The position numbers were made by a program, and so were the translations under genes. From Escherichia fergusonii ATCC 35469 (lineage in GTDB: Bacteria > Pseudomonadota > Gammaproteobacteria > Enterobacterales > Enterobacteriaceae), in assembly GCF_000026225.1 (NCBI RefSeq), contig NC_011740.1, positions 434,001 to 498,000 of the forward strand: a stretch of DNA of 64,000 nt, in the 5' to 3' direction. A model generated the notes under the pieces. It did no database searches. It worked only from the letters and a program-made list of their open reading frames with translations, and had not been told where the DNA came from. Shown here piece by piece: positions 25,222 through 33,545 of this stretch (position 1 is the stretch's first letter; the number at the start of each line of letters is the position of its first letter).

Positions 25222-25275
25222 ATTGGTATACGCTTTTAGGTATACATCTTACCGTATACCTAAACGTATACCAAT
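25222..25275. repeat. Fourfold GGTATAC inverted repeat upstream of int
   Basis: Two GGTATAC copies (25225 and 25239) face two GTATACC copies (25254 and 25266), making a long imperfect palindrome ATTGGTATACG...CGTATACCAAT. The right half recurs at the far end of the element (14072-14090). Integrase arm sites or Vis operators are the likely roles, and it overlaps the probable int promoter. Confidence 0.65.
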
Positions 25276-25317
25276 AATCACTGGATTTAGCGGGATATTC
25301 TCGGACAACTGCGGACA

Positions 25318-25386
25318 CAAAAAAGCCCACAGGGCTTGTGCCATGCGGGCTTTCAGGATTTTTCCGGACATATCCGGAAGAGCAAG
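25318..25386 (-). terminator. Satellite-borne ssrA terminator
   Basis: On the minus strand directly after the tmRNA 3' end, a 24-bp element-specific stretch (TCCGGATATGTCCGGA hairpin) leads to TCCTGAAAGCCCGCATGG and a hairpin ending GGGCTTTTTTGTG. This last part nearly duplicates the native terminator left at 13913-13960. It replaces the ssrA terminator lost on integration. Confidence 0.75.
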
Positions 25387-25749
25387 TGGTGGAGCTGGCG
25401 GGAGTTGAACCCGCGTCCGAAATTCCTACATCCTCGGTACTACATGCTTAGTCAGTCTTTACATTCGCTTGCCAGCTGCGGACGGACACGCCACTAACAA
25501 ACTAGCCTGATTAAGTTTTAACGCTTCAACCCCAGGCAGGGCTTCCACGCGATCTCTTTTGGGTTTGACCTCTCTTGATCCCCGTCCTAAGAGCGGAGGC
25601 TAGGGAGAGAGGGCTCTAAGCAGGTTATTAAGCTGCTAAAGCGTAGTTTTCGTCGTTTGCGACTATTTTTTGCGGCTTTTTACGAGGCCAACCGCCCCTC
25701 GGCATGCACCTTGGGTTTCGCAAATCCCGTCGAATCCAGAATCAGCCCC
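25387..25749 (-). ncRNA. ssrA: tmRNA (10Sa RNA)
   Basis: Transfer-messenger RNA that rescues stalled ribosomes. The minus strand begins GGGGCTGATTCTGGATTCGA at 25749 and ends in CCCGCCAGCTCCACCA at 25387, exactly 363 nt as in E. coli. The tag reading frame (GCAAACGACGAAAACTACGC then TTAGCAGCTTAA, around 25630-25670) encodes ANDENYALAA. A -10 hexamer TATACT on the minus strand lies at 25769-25764. The last bases are supplied by the inserted satellite but are fully intact. It works with SmpB encoded just upstream. Confidence 0.97.
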
Positions 25750-25963
25750 AATGTGTAACAGTAAGTATACCAGATTTATGAGCGCCATGACCAGCCTCAA
25801 TGGCGTTATCGTTAAAGTTTTAGCGCCCATGTAGCCTGATTTTTATTCGATTAAGCAATGGGATGGCAACATTTGTGTCGGATGTGATAGTCAATAAGGT
25901 GTTCATTCGCGCCGCCGGAGAGGGAGGCGCGGAGAGGAGCGGGTCAATAACTGCAGTACAGAT

Positions 25964-26446
25964 TTAACGGTGGGCGTTTTTCATGATACGCGCTTTATCC
26001 ACCTGCCATTCGCGTTCTTTGATATCTGAACGTTTATCGTGCTGTTTCTTACCTTTGGCGACGCCGATTTTTACTTTGCACCAGGCATTTTTCCAGTACA
26101 GGGAGAGCGCCACTACGGTATAGCCTTCTCGATTGACGCGACCGTACAATGAGTCCAGTTCCCGCTGGTTGAGAAGCAACTTGCGGGTACGGGTAGGATC
26201 GCACACTACATGCGTGGAGGCCACTGCCATTGGCGTGATGTTAGCGCCAAACAGAAATGCCTCTCCGTCACGCAGAAGGACGTAGCTGTCGCTGATATTG
26301 GCTTTTCCTGCGCGCAGGGATTTAACCTCCCAGCCTTGCAGAGCAAGTCCCGCTTCGAACTCTTCTTCGATAAAGTATTCGTGACGGGCGCGCTTGTTAA
26401 GTGCGATGGTCGCTGAACCAGGTTTATGTGCTTTTTTCTTCGTCAT
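25964..26446 (-). CDS. smpB: SmpB, tmRNA-binding protein
   Basis: Partner of tmRNA in trans-translation; it binds the tRNA-like domain and mimics the anticodon arm in the ribosome. It has 160 residues, as in E. coli. The oligonucleotide-binding barrel includes the family signature [26 protein letters not shown], and the basic tail ends [24 protein letters not shown]. It is directly upstream of ssrA on the same strand, with a 214-bp gap holding the ssrA promoter, and divergent from ratA. Confidence 0.98.
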
Positions 26447-26577
26447 AAGCGTCGTGAATCATCGGTAATCTGAAATCGAAAACACCCCATATCATTCCTG
26501 CGGGGGACAAGGCTCTATCTTAGCATGAACCCGGTGTTACCCAGTGTCGGGATAGCGTTTTTTTTACAGCAGGATAA

Positions 26578-27054
26578 ATGATATTATTTGTTGGATTTTT
26601 GTTGATGGAAATTGTTATGCCTCAGATTAGCCGGACCGCACTGGTACCCTACAGCGCGGAGCAAATGTATCAGTTAGTGAATGACGTTCAGTCTTATCCT
26701 CAGTTTTTGCCGGGTTGTACCGGAAGTCGGATTCTGGAGTCCACTCCTGGGCAGATGACCGCGGCGGTAGATGTCTCTAAGGCTGGGATCAGCAAAACGT
26801 TTACTACCCGCAACCAGTTGACCAGTAACCAAAGTATTCTTATGAATCTGGTGGATGGGCCGTTCAAGAAGTTGATCGGTGGCTGGAAGTTTACGCCGCT
26901 AAGTCAGGAGGCGTGTCGTATCGAGTTTCATCTCGATTTTGAGTTTACCAATAAGTTGATTGAACTCGCCTTTGGCCGCGTGTTTAAAGAGCTGGCGGCT
27001 AATATGGTCCAGGCTTTTACGGTTCGTGCGAAAGAGGTTTACAGTGCCAGGTAA
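26578..27054 (+). CDS. ratA: RatA, ribosome association toxin / coenzyme Q-binding-like protein
   Basis: START-domain protein of 158 residues in E. coli. It has been reported to bind 50S subunits and block 70S formation, and its family (COQ10-like) binds ubiquinone. It shows the hydrophobic-cavity pattern ALVPYSAEQMYQLVNDVQSYPQFLPGC. An internal ATG at 26617 would give a 145-residue form starting MPQIS, where conservation begins; the longer start is the usual annotation. It overlaps ratB by 11 nt. Confidence 0.95.
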   Translation: MILFVGFLLMEIVMPQISRTALVPYSAEQMYQLVNDVQSYPQFLPGCTGSRILESTPGQMTAAVDVSKAGISKTFTTRNQLTSNQSILMNLVDGPFKKLIGGWKFTPLSQEACRIEFHLDFEFTNKLIELAFGRVFKELAANMVQAFTVRAKEVYSAR

Positions 27055-27334
27055 AATTGCCGTTGAGGTGGCTTACGCATTACCCGAGAAGCAATACCTG
27101 CAACGGGTAAGTTTGCAGGAGGGCGCGACGGTTGAAGAAGCTATTCGCGCCAGTGGCTTGCTGGAATTGCGTACCGATATTGATTTAACTAAAAACAAAG
27201 TCGGCATTTACAGTCGTCCAACAAAACTCAGCGATACTGTGCATGATGGCGATCGGGTGGAGATTTATCGCCCTCTCATTGCCGATCCGAAAGAGCTTCG
27301 CAGACAACGAGCAGAAAAATCAGCGAATAAATAA
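27044..27334 (+). CDS. ratB: RatB (RnfH family)
   Basis: Ubiquitin-like beta-grasp protein of 96 residues in the RnfH family; its function is unsettled. It begins at GTG 27044 inside the end of ratA, and the short overlap implies translational coupling. The C terminus is basic and charged (KELRRQRAEKSANK). A bidirectional terminator follows. Confidence 0.93.
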   Translation: MPGKIAVEVAYALPEKQYLQRVSLQEGATVEEAIRASGLLELRTDIDLTKNKVGIYSRPTKLSDTVHDGDRVEIYRPLIADPKELRRQRAEKSANK

Positions 27335-27338
27335 ACCA

Positions 27339-27368
27339 GAAAAAAGGTGCTCATTGAGCACCTTTTTT
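27339..27368. terminator. Bidirectional terminator between ratB and bamE
   Basis: GGTGCTC-ATT-GAGCACC flanked by six A on the left and six T on the right, a textbook two-way terminator for convergent genes. Confidence 0.9.
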
Positions 27369-27393
27369 AACGTCTTTGAGAGAAACTTTATTA

Positions 27394-27735
27394 TTAGTTA
27401 CCACTCAGCGCAGGTTTGTTATCAATGTTGGTCAACACCCCGCTACTGTTAAAGGTCAGCGTAAGCGTTTGCTGCGTTACACCTTCATGACCTGGTTGCT
27501 GGCGGAAGACATAGAACCAGGTATTCGTACCAAATGGATCGGACATCAGCGGTGTACCCAATGCGTACGCAACTTGTTGTTGCGTCATGCCAACACGTAT
27601 TTTGGATACGTCGTTAGCGGTCAGATAGTTCCCCTGGTTGATGTCAGGACGGTAAACCACTCGCTCCAGAGTGGAACAGCCTGCGGTCAACATCAATAGT
27701 ACTGCTGCTGCAGCAGTCAGCGTTTTACAGCGCAT
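27394..27735 (-). CDS. bamE: BamE (SmpA), outer membrane assembly lipoprotein
   Basis: Lipoprotein of the BAM complex that inserts beta-barrel proteins in the outer membrane. It has 113 residues with a signal peptide and lipobox LTAGC (Cys near residue 20). The conserved [17 protein letters not shown] and [12 protein letters not shown] segments form the BamE fold. It has its own transcript between convergent ratB and upstream recN. Confidence 0.97.
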
Positions 27736-27883
27736 AGTGATTTGATTCCTTTTCGGGCCCGAGCAGTACGTGGCTCATCTGTAATATGCCGATGATAATA
27801 GACCTTTCATCACTTTAAAACCTTTTGCTTTCCGGTCTTACGGCGTTTTGCTGTTTACTCTGACCGTGAAGCAGGAAAAAAGT

Positions 27884-29545
27884 TTACGCCGCAAGCAGTT
27901 CTTTCGCATTCGCCAGTGTGTTACGTGTGACTTCACTGCCACCAAGCAGGCGCGCCAGCTCTTGTAACCGCGCTTTTTTGTCCAGCGACTCCATATGCGT
28001 TTCTGTCATCGCACCATCGGTTTCTTTGCTGACAAAATAGTGTTGATGACCACATCCCGCGACTTGTGGCAGGTGGGTAACACACATCACCTGAGTTGAT
28101 TCGCCGAGTTGACGCAGCAGTTTGCCGACAACTGCCGCTGTTGGACCGCTAATCCCTACATCCACTTCATCAAAAATCAGTGCCGGGGTTTCCATTTTAC
28201 GCGCTGTGATGACCTGAATTGCCAATGCGATGCGGGACAATTCACCACCAGATGCGACTTTGGCAATAGGCTGCATTGGCTGACCTGGGTTGGTGGTTAC
28301 CCGAAACTCAATACGATCAGCGCCGTCAGCGCCCAGGTGATGCTCGTCAAATTTAACATCAATCGTAAACTGCCCATGCGGCATAGAGAGTGCATGCATA
28401 CTGTCGGTGATCAGCTGTGCCAACTCATTTGCATAATGCTGGCGTTGCTGGTGTAACGCGCGCGCCGTTTCCAGTGCCTGCTGATGATGTTTCGTTACCG
28501 CCAGCGCGAGCGTTTCTTGTGAGTCGGCCTGATCGTCCAGTTGCTGCTGTTCTTCCAGTAGCGACTGGTAATACTGTGGCAATACCTCAGGGCTGACGTG
28601 ATGTTTACGTGCCAGCGAAATCTGTTTTGAGATGCGCTGTTCAAGTTCAAACAGTCGGTTGGGATCGAGATCCAGACGATCGCAGTAGTGGCGTAGTTCG
28701 TCGCTGGCTTCAACAATCTGGATGGTAGCTTCTTCCAGCATATCAAGTACGCCGGACAGTTTGCTGTCCATGCCAATCAATTCGCTCACCAGTTGTTTAG
28801 CCGTGTAAAGCTGACTTTGCAGGTTTGCGTCTTCACCGTCGGCCATTAATGCCAATGCATTCTGGCTGGTGGTCAGCAATTGACCGCTGTTCGCCAGACG
28901 TTTGTACTCTTCGTCGATTTGCTCAAACTCTCCGGGCTGCGGATTAAATTCGTTAAGTTCTTTTAATTGGTATTGCAGCAGCTCCGCACGAGCGGCGCGT
29001 TCCTGACTTAACTGTTGATGATGCGCGAGGTCGCGGCAGCTTTGATGCCACAACTGATAACGTGCGGTCATTTCCTGAAGCAGAGAGGTTTCATTAGCAT
29101 AGCCATCAAGCAGGAATTTTTGGTGCTCGGGTTTGGTGAGTAATTGATGGGCGTGCTGACCATGGATCTGAATGAGCAACTGGCCCAGTTCGCGCAGTTG
29201 TGACAGTGGAACAGCTGTACCGTTGATAAAACCACGAGAGCGACCATCGCTACTGATTACGCGACGAAGCAGGCATTCACGGCCATCTTCCAGTTGGTTT
29301 TCTTCCAGCCAGCGCAGTGCTGCGGGTGTATCTTTCAGAGAAAAACGGGCGCACAGATCTGCGCGAGCAGCTCCGGTACGCACCATGTCGGCTTCAGCGC
29401 GACCGCCGAGACAAAGGCCCAGGGCATCTATTGCAATAGATTTACCCGCGCCAGTCTCGCCGGTGATTACGGTCATGCCGCTGTGAAAATCAATCTCAAG
29501 CTCACGAACGATAGCAAAGTTGCTGATGGTCAGTTGTGCCAACAT
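27884..29545 (-). CDS. recN: RecN, SMC-like DNA repair ATPase
   Basis: SOS-induced double-strand break repair protein of 553 residues. An SMC-like head holds the Walker A GETGAGKS near residue 30. Two long coiled coils (about residues 155-365) flank a short hinge. The signature VASGGELSRIALA and Walker B ALIFDEVDVG near residue 455 complete the ATPase. It is strongly LexA-controlled through two boxes at 29574-29589 and 29596-29611. Confidence 0.97.
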   Translation of the reverse strand: MLAQLTISNFAIVRELEIDFHSGMTVITGETGAGKSIAIDALGLCLGGRAEADMVRTGAARADLCARFSLKDTPAALRWLEENQLEDGRECLLRRVISSDGRSRGFINGTAVPLSQLRELGQLLIQIHGQHAHQLLTKPEHQKFLLDGYANETSLLQEMTARYQLWHQSCRDLAHHQQLSQERAARAELLQYQLKELNEFNPQPGEFEQIDEEYKRLANSGQLLTTSQNALALMADGEDANLQSQLYTAKQLVSELIGMDSKLSGVLDMLEEATIQIVEASDELRHYCDRLDLDPNRLFELEQRISKQISLARKHHVSPEVLPQYYQSLLEEQQQLDDQADSQETLALAVTKHHQQALETARALHQQRQHYANELAQLITDSMHALSMPHGQFTIDVKFDEHHLGADGADRIEFRVTTNPGQPMQPIAKVASGGELSRIALAIQVITARKMETPALIFDEVDVGISGPTAAVVGKLLRQLGESTQVMCVTHLPQVAGCGHQHYFVSKETDGAMTETHMESLDKKARLQELARLLGGSEVTRNTLANAKELLAA

Positions 29546-29573
29546 AGTTGTTTTCCTGTATGAAAAACCATTA

Positions 29574-29589
29574 CTGTTATTGTGTACAG
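29574..29589 (-). promoter_or_regulatory. LexA box of recN (proximal)
   Basis: CTGTTATTGTGTACAG, with intact CTGT and ACAG ends, lies 29 bp upstream of the recN start. Confidence 0.85.
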
Positions 29590-29595
29590 TATAAA

Positions 29596-29611
29596 CTGGT
29601 TTTATATACAG
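29596..29611 (-). promoter_or_regulatory. LexA box of recN (distal)
   Basis: CTGGTTTTATATACAG, a close match to the SOS consensus, is spaced 22 bp centre to centre from the proximal box. Confidence 0.85.
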
Positions 29612-29630
29612 TAAAGAGGCTGGCGTAAAA

Positions 29631-30509
29631 TTAGAATAATTTTTTTGACCAGCCGAGCTTGGTGCTTAATGTATTGAAATAGCTGTAATCTTTCGGATGA
29701 ATCAGATTCAGATGGTAATCACAGCGACGAATCAGGACATCTTCTCCTTCCTGAATCGGCAGTGCTATCTGGCTGTCGCAACTGATTTCCAGGTCGTTAC
29801 GGCGATGTGAAAAACGCAGACGGATCGTGCTGCTGCTGTTTATGACCAGTGGTCGTGCTGACAACGTATGCGGGAACATGGGCACCAGGGTAATTGCATC
29901 CAGAGAAGGCGTCAGGATTGGACCGCCTGCCGAGAGAGAATAGGCAGTAGAGCCTGTAGGTGTCGAAATAATCAGGCCATCGGAACGCTGCGAAAACGCA
30001 AATATCTCGTCGATATATACTTCGAATTCAATCATATGCGCCACTTTTCCTGGGTGAAGCACCACTTCATTTATCGCGGTGCTGATGCGCTTTTGGCAAT
30101 CTTGCTGACAGACTTGCGCTTCCAGCAAAAAACGTTTCTCGCTGATGTAGTGACCTTCCAGCACATCGGCTAATTGTTGCTGAGCGTTATCGGGGTCAAG
30201 GTCGGTCAGGAAACCCAGGTTGCCACGGTTGATTCCAATAACTTTAATATCGTAACGGGCGAGTGTGCGCGCCGCGCCCAGCATATTACCGTCGCCACCA
30301 ACGACTACCGCGAGATCAGCCAGTTGCCCAATCTCCGCGAGCGTGCCAGTTTTCACATTCTTCAGTTGCAGTTCGTGAGCGATTTGTTGCTCAACGATGA
30401 CCTCGTAACCTTTTGTGCACAGCCAGCGGTAGAGCATTTCATGTGTTGTCAGTGCAGTAGGGTGCCGTGGGTGTCCCACAATGCCAATACACTTGAAATG
30501 ATTATTCAT
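29631..30509 (-). CDS. nadK: NAD kinase
   Basis: ATP-dependent NAD kinase of 292 residues making NADP, cytosolic and essential. The GGDGN motif is at residues 71-75 and the second NAD-kinase signature [17 protein letters not shown] near residue 180. The start at 30509 ([16 protein letters not shown]) fits the E. coli protein; a longer open frame upstream overlaps grpE and is not used. It is divergent from grpE and followed by recN. Confidence 0.97.
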
Positions 30510-30557
30510 TTTTCCGAGGTCCTTGTTGCGAAGATTGATGACAATGTGAGTGCTTCC

Positions 30558-30584
30558 CTTGAAACCCTGAAACTGATCCCCATA
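30558..30584 (+). promoter_or_regulatory. Sigma-32 promoter of grpE
   Basis: CTTGAA at 30558-30563 and CCCCATA at 30578-30584, 14 bp apart, fit the heat-shock sigma factor consensus. The grpE start is at 30633. Confidence 0.8.
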
Positions 30585-30632
30585 ATAAGCGAAGTTAGCG
30601 AGATGAATGCGAAAAAAAACGCGGAGAAATTC

Positions 30633-31226
30633 ATGAGTAGTAAAGAACAGAAAACGCCTGAGGGGCAAGCCCCGGAAGAAATTATCATGGATCAGCACGA
30701 AGAGATTGAGGCAGTTGAGCCAGAAGCTTCTGCTGAGCAGGTGGATCCGCGCGATGAAAAAATTGCGAATCTCGAAGCTCAGCTGGCTGAAGCCCAGATC
30801 CGTGAACGTGACGGCATTTTGCGCGTAAAAGCCGAAATGGAAAACCTGCGTCGCCGTACTGAACTGGATATCGAAAAAGCACATAAATTCGCGCTGGAGA
30901 AATTCATCAACGAATTGCTGCCGGTGATTGATAGCCTGGATCGTGCGCTGGAAGTGGCTGATAAAGCTAACCCGGATATGTCCGCGATGGTTGAAGGTAT
31001 TGAGCTGACGCTGAAGTCGATGCTGGATGTTGTGCGTAAGTTTGGCGTTGAAGTGATCGCCGAAACTAACGTGCCGCTGGACCCGAACGTGCATCAGGCC
31101 ATCGCAATGGTGGAATCTGATGACGTTGCGCCAGGTAACGTACTGGGCATTATGCAGAAGGGTTATACGCTGAACGGTCGTACGATTCGTGCGGCGATGG
31201 TTACTGTAGCGAAAGCAAAAGCTTAA
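30633..31226 (+). CDS. grpE: GrpE, DnaK nucleotide exchange factor
   Basis: Heat-shock cochaperone of 197 residues that releases ADP from DnaK. It has an acidic, disordered N terminus, a long coiled coil (about residues 40-135) for dimerisation and a C-terminal beta domain with the family signature ([23 protein letters not shown]...). The ATG at 30633 has GGAG upstream. A sigma-32 promoter lies at 30558-30584. It is convergent with yfjD. Confidence 0.97.
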
Positions 31227-31247
31227 TTTCTGCTTTCGTAATAAATC

Positions 31248-31278
31248 ACGGCCCAGCATGCGAATGCCGGGCCGTTTT
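31248..31278. terminator. Terminator between grpE and yfjD
   Basis: ACGGCCCAGCATGCGAATGC then CGGGCCGTTTTCG: the outer ACGGCCC/GGGCCGT stem is followed by T residues on the plus strand. Confidence 0.75.
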
Positions 31279-31280
31279 CG

Positions 31281-32567
31281 TTACTCCGCCACACTCTCAC
31301 GCAGCGGTTTCACAGGAAAAACTTTTACCTGCTTAATCATATTGTCCTGTACATCGAGAATATCGATATCGTACTCGCCAATACGCACGCGAGTTCCTGC
31401 GACAGGAATTTCTTCCAGTACCTCAAGAATGACGCCATTAACCGTGCGGGCATCATCTTCCGGTAGATGCCAGTTAAAGGCTTTGTTGATTTCCCGCACG
31501 TTGGCAGTGCCATCGATAATCACCGAACCGTCGTTTTGCGGCGTGACCTCTTCGGCGAGCGTTGGCGACATCGACGTGGTGAAATCACCAACAATCTCTT
31601 CGAGAATATCTTCGACCGTCACCAGCCCCTGAATATCTCCATACTCGTTGACGACCAGGCCGACTTTCTTTTTGTTGCGCTGAAACTTCACCAGCTGCGT
31701 GCTGAGCGGCGTACCTTCCGGGACAAAATAGATTTCGTCCGCGGCACGTAGCATGGTTTCTTTGGTGAACTCTTTTTTCTCCGACATCAACCGCCAGGCT
31801 TCACGCACACGCAGCATACTGATGGCATCGTCCAGCGAGTCACGGTAGAGCACGATGCGTCCGTGAGGTGAGTGGGAGAGTTGGCGGAGAATCGATTTCC
31901 AGTCATCGTTGATATCAATACCGATAATTTCACTGCGCGGCACCATGATGTCATCGACAGTCATTTTTTCCAGATCGAGTACCGACAACAGCATATCCTG
32001 ATTGCGACGGGAAATTTGTGACCGCGATTCGTGCACAATGGTGCGTAATTCTTCTTTGCTTAAAGAGCCACTGACCACGATATCGGTTTTGATGCCCATC
32101 ATGCGCATTAACATGCGGGTAATAGCGTTCAGCAACCAGACCAGCGGCATCATCAAAATTTGTAGCGGTGCCAGCAGAAAACTACTTGGATAGGCGACTT
32201 TTTCCGGGTACAGCGCGGCAATGGTTTTCGGCAATACTTCAGCAAAAACCAGTACGACAAAAGTAAGCACACCAGTCGCAATTGCCACGCCCGCATCCCC
32301 GTACAAACGCATCCCCACAATAGTGCCGAGCGCGGAAGCAAGAATATTGACCAGGTTATTGCCGATTAACACCAGGCTTATCAGGCGGTCTGGCTTACGC
32401 AGCAATTTTTCGACGCGTTTGGCCGAGCGATTACCCTGTTTCGCCATATGCCGCAGACGATAGCGGTTGAGGGTCATCATTCCGGTTTCGGACCCGGAAA
32501 AATAGGCTGAAATGACCACCATGATGATCAGAATAATGATCAACGTAGTAGTAGAAATGTGTTCCAG
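31281..32567 (-). CDS. yfjD: YfjD, CorB/CNNM-family membrane protein
   Basis: Inner-membrane CNNM/CorB-family protein, in other bacteria linked to magnesium or cobalt export. It has an N-terminal DUF21 transmembrane domain (about residues 8-150, ISAYFSGSETGMM), a CBS pair (about 205-330) and a C-terminal CorC_HlyC domain. The first ATG/GTG/TTG start (TTG at 32543) gives 420 residues. A CTG at 32567, with AGGAG 6 nt upstream, gives 428 residues beginning MEHISTTT, the length of the K-12 protein, so I use CTG. It is followed on the opposite strand by grpE. Confidence 0.88.
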   Translation of the reverse strand: MEHISTTTLIIILIIMVVISAYFSGSETGMMTLNRYRLRHMAKQGNRSAKRVEKLLRKPDRLISLVLIGNNLVNILASALGTIVGMRLYGDAGVAIATGVLTFVVLVFAEVLPKTIAALYPEKVAYPSSFLLAPLQILMMPLVWLLNAITRMLMRMMGIKTDIVVSGSLSKEELRTIVHESRSQISRRNQDMLLSVLDLEKMTVDDIMVPRSEIIGIDINDDWKSILRQLSHSPHGRIVLYRDSLDDAISMLRVREAWRLMSEKKEFTKETMLRAADEIYFVPEGTPLSTQLVKFQRNKKKVGLVVNEYGDIQGLVTVEDILEEIVGDFTTSMSPTLAEEVTPQNDGSVIIDGTANVREINKAFNWHLPEDDARTVNGVILEVLEEIPVAGTRVRIGEYDIDILDVQDNMIKQVKVFPVKPLRESVAE

Positions 32568-32587
32568 GGGAAACTCCTTTTCTGGGA

Positions 32588-33379
32588 TTAGCTGATTAAC
32601 TGCTGGACAATTCGGCTACCGAAGTAGGCCAGTGTCAGAATGACCGCACCCGCAACGTTAAACCAGACGACGCGGCGTCCACGCCATCCTTCATGATAAT
32701 GTCCCCACAGCAGCACAATATAGACAAACCACGCCACGATAGAGAGCACGGCCTTGTCGATATTTTCCATGCTAAATAAGTTGTGCATGTAGAAGAGACC
32801 AGTGCAAAGAGTGAGCGTTAACAGCACCACGCCAATCTGCGTGATGTGGAACATTTTACGCTCGATACTCATCAACGGCGGCATTTCCTGGTTAAACGCC
32901 AGCTTCTTGTTCTTCAGTTGGTAATCAATCCACGCCAGTTGTAATGCATACAGAGCGGCGATAATCAGCGTGGCATAGGAAAAGAGCGATAAGCCAATGT
33001 GAACCAGCATCCCAGGCGTTGCTTCCAGATGGGTGATGTATTCATTGGGCATAAAGGTGGCCAGCGCCAGGTTGATAAGCGCAAAGGCATAGACAATGGG
33101 TAGCAGCAACCAGCCACGATTGCGGGAAGCCACGATGGTCATTACCGTACAGATCATCAAACTGACCAGCGAACCAACGTTCAGCAGGCTGAGGTTTTGT
33201 CCGCTATCACCGTCGGGCAAGATACGGGCTTCCAGAGCGATTGCGTGGCAGACCAGCGCGATGACCGCAGAAATAATAGCCATGCGCCGCCAGCCGCCGT
33301 TTTTTTGCAGCAGACCGGGAACAATCAGCGCAAGACTGACGGAGTAGGCGACAAGCGCGAGCAGAGCAAAAACGGGCAT
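32588..33379 (-). CDS. ypjD: YpjD, inner-membrane cytochrome-c-assembly-like protein
   Basis: Polytopic membrane protein of 263 residues with about eight hydrophobic segments, of the CcmC/HemX-like (cytochrome c assembly) family; its function is not established. A conserved His/Trp-rich loop (LLWGHYHEGWRGRRVVWF) lies near residues 220-240. The ATG at 33379 gives the K-12 length; an upstream extension overlaps the ffh promoter region. It is divergent from ffh and lies just upstream of yfjD on the same strand. Confidence 0.93.
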   Translation of the reverse strand: MPVFALLALVAYSVSLALIVPGLLQKNGGWRRMAIISAVIALVCHAIALEARILPDGDSGQNLSLLNVGSLVSLMICTVMTIVASRNRGWLLLPIVYAFALINLALATFMPNEYITHLEATPGMLVHIGLSLFSYATLIIAALYALQLAWIDYQLKNKKLAFNQEMPPLMSIERKMFHITQIGVVLLTLTLCTGLFYMHNLFSMENIDKAVLSIVAWFVYIVLLWGHYHEGWRGRRVVWFNVAGAVILTLAYFGSRIVQQLIS

Positions 33380-33545
33380 AGTGATGTCGACAGTTTGAGC
33401 AATAAGAAAGAGAAGCAGTATAGCGTCAGGTGAACGCTGCTCCAACCGTTGCATAACAACAAAGACGCCTTCATGTTATACTGCGGCAAAATACTGATGA
33501 TGTGTCGCGATTGCGGCCAACCGTTTCCACCCCAGGCGAGAGACA

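Larger units (their letters stand above)
13996..25410. mobile_element. P4-like phage satellite integrated in ssrA
   Basis: About 11.4 kb, the size of phage P4, bounded on the left by the displaced ssrA end and on the right by the intact tmRNA gene. All core P4 functions are recognisable: replication (alpha, crr, ori1, cnr), immunity (CI/C4 RNA), helper exploitation (epsilon, delta, sid, psu), excision control (vis), packaging (cos) and integration (int). I see no frameshift in the core genes. The gop-beta-cII slot of P4 is occupied by a different, AT-rich cargo gene. K-12 has the related CP4-57 at the same site. Confidence 0.93.

Noticed and set aside
30174..30632. N-terminal extension of the grpE frame and reciprocal extension of the nadK frame
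   Set aside because: Each extends into the other gene. The accepted starts at 30633 and 30509 have ribosome binding sites or family support, and the sigma-32 promoter lies in between.
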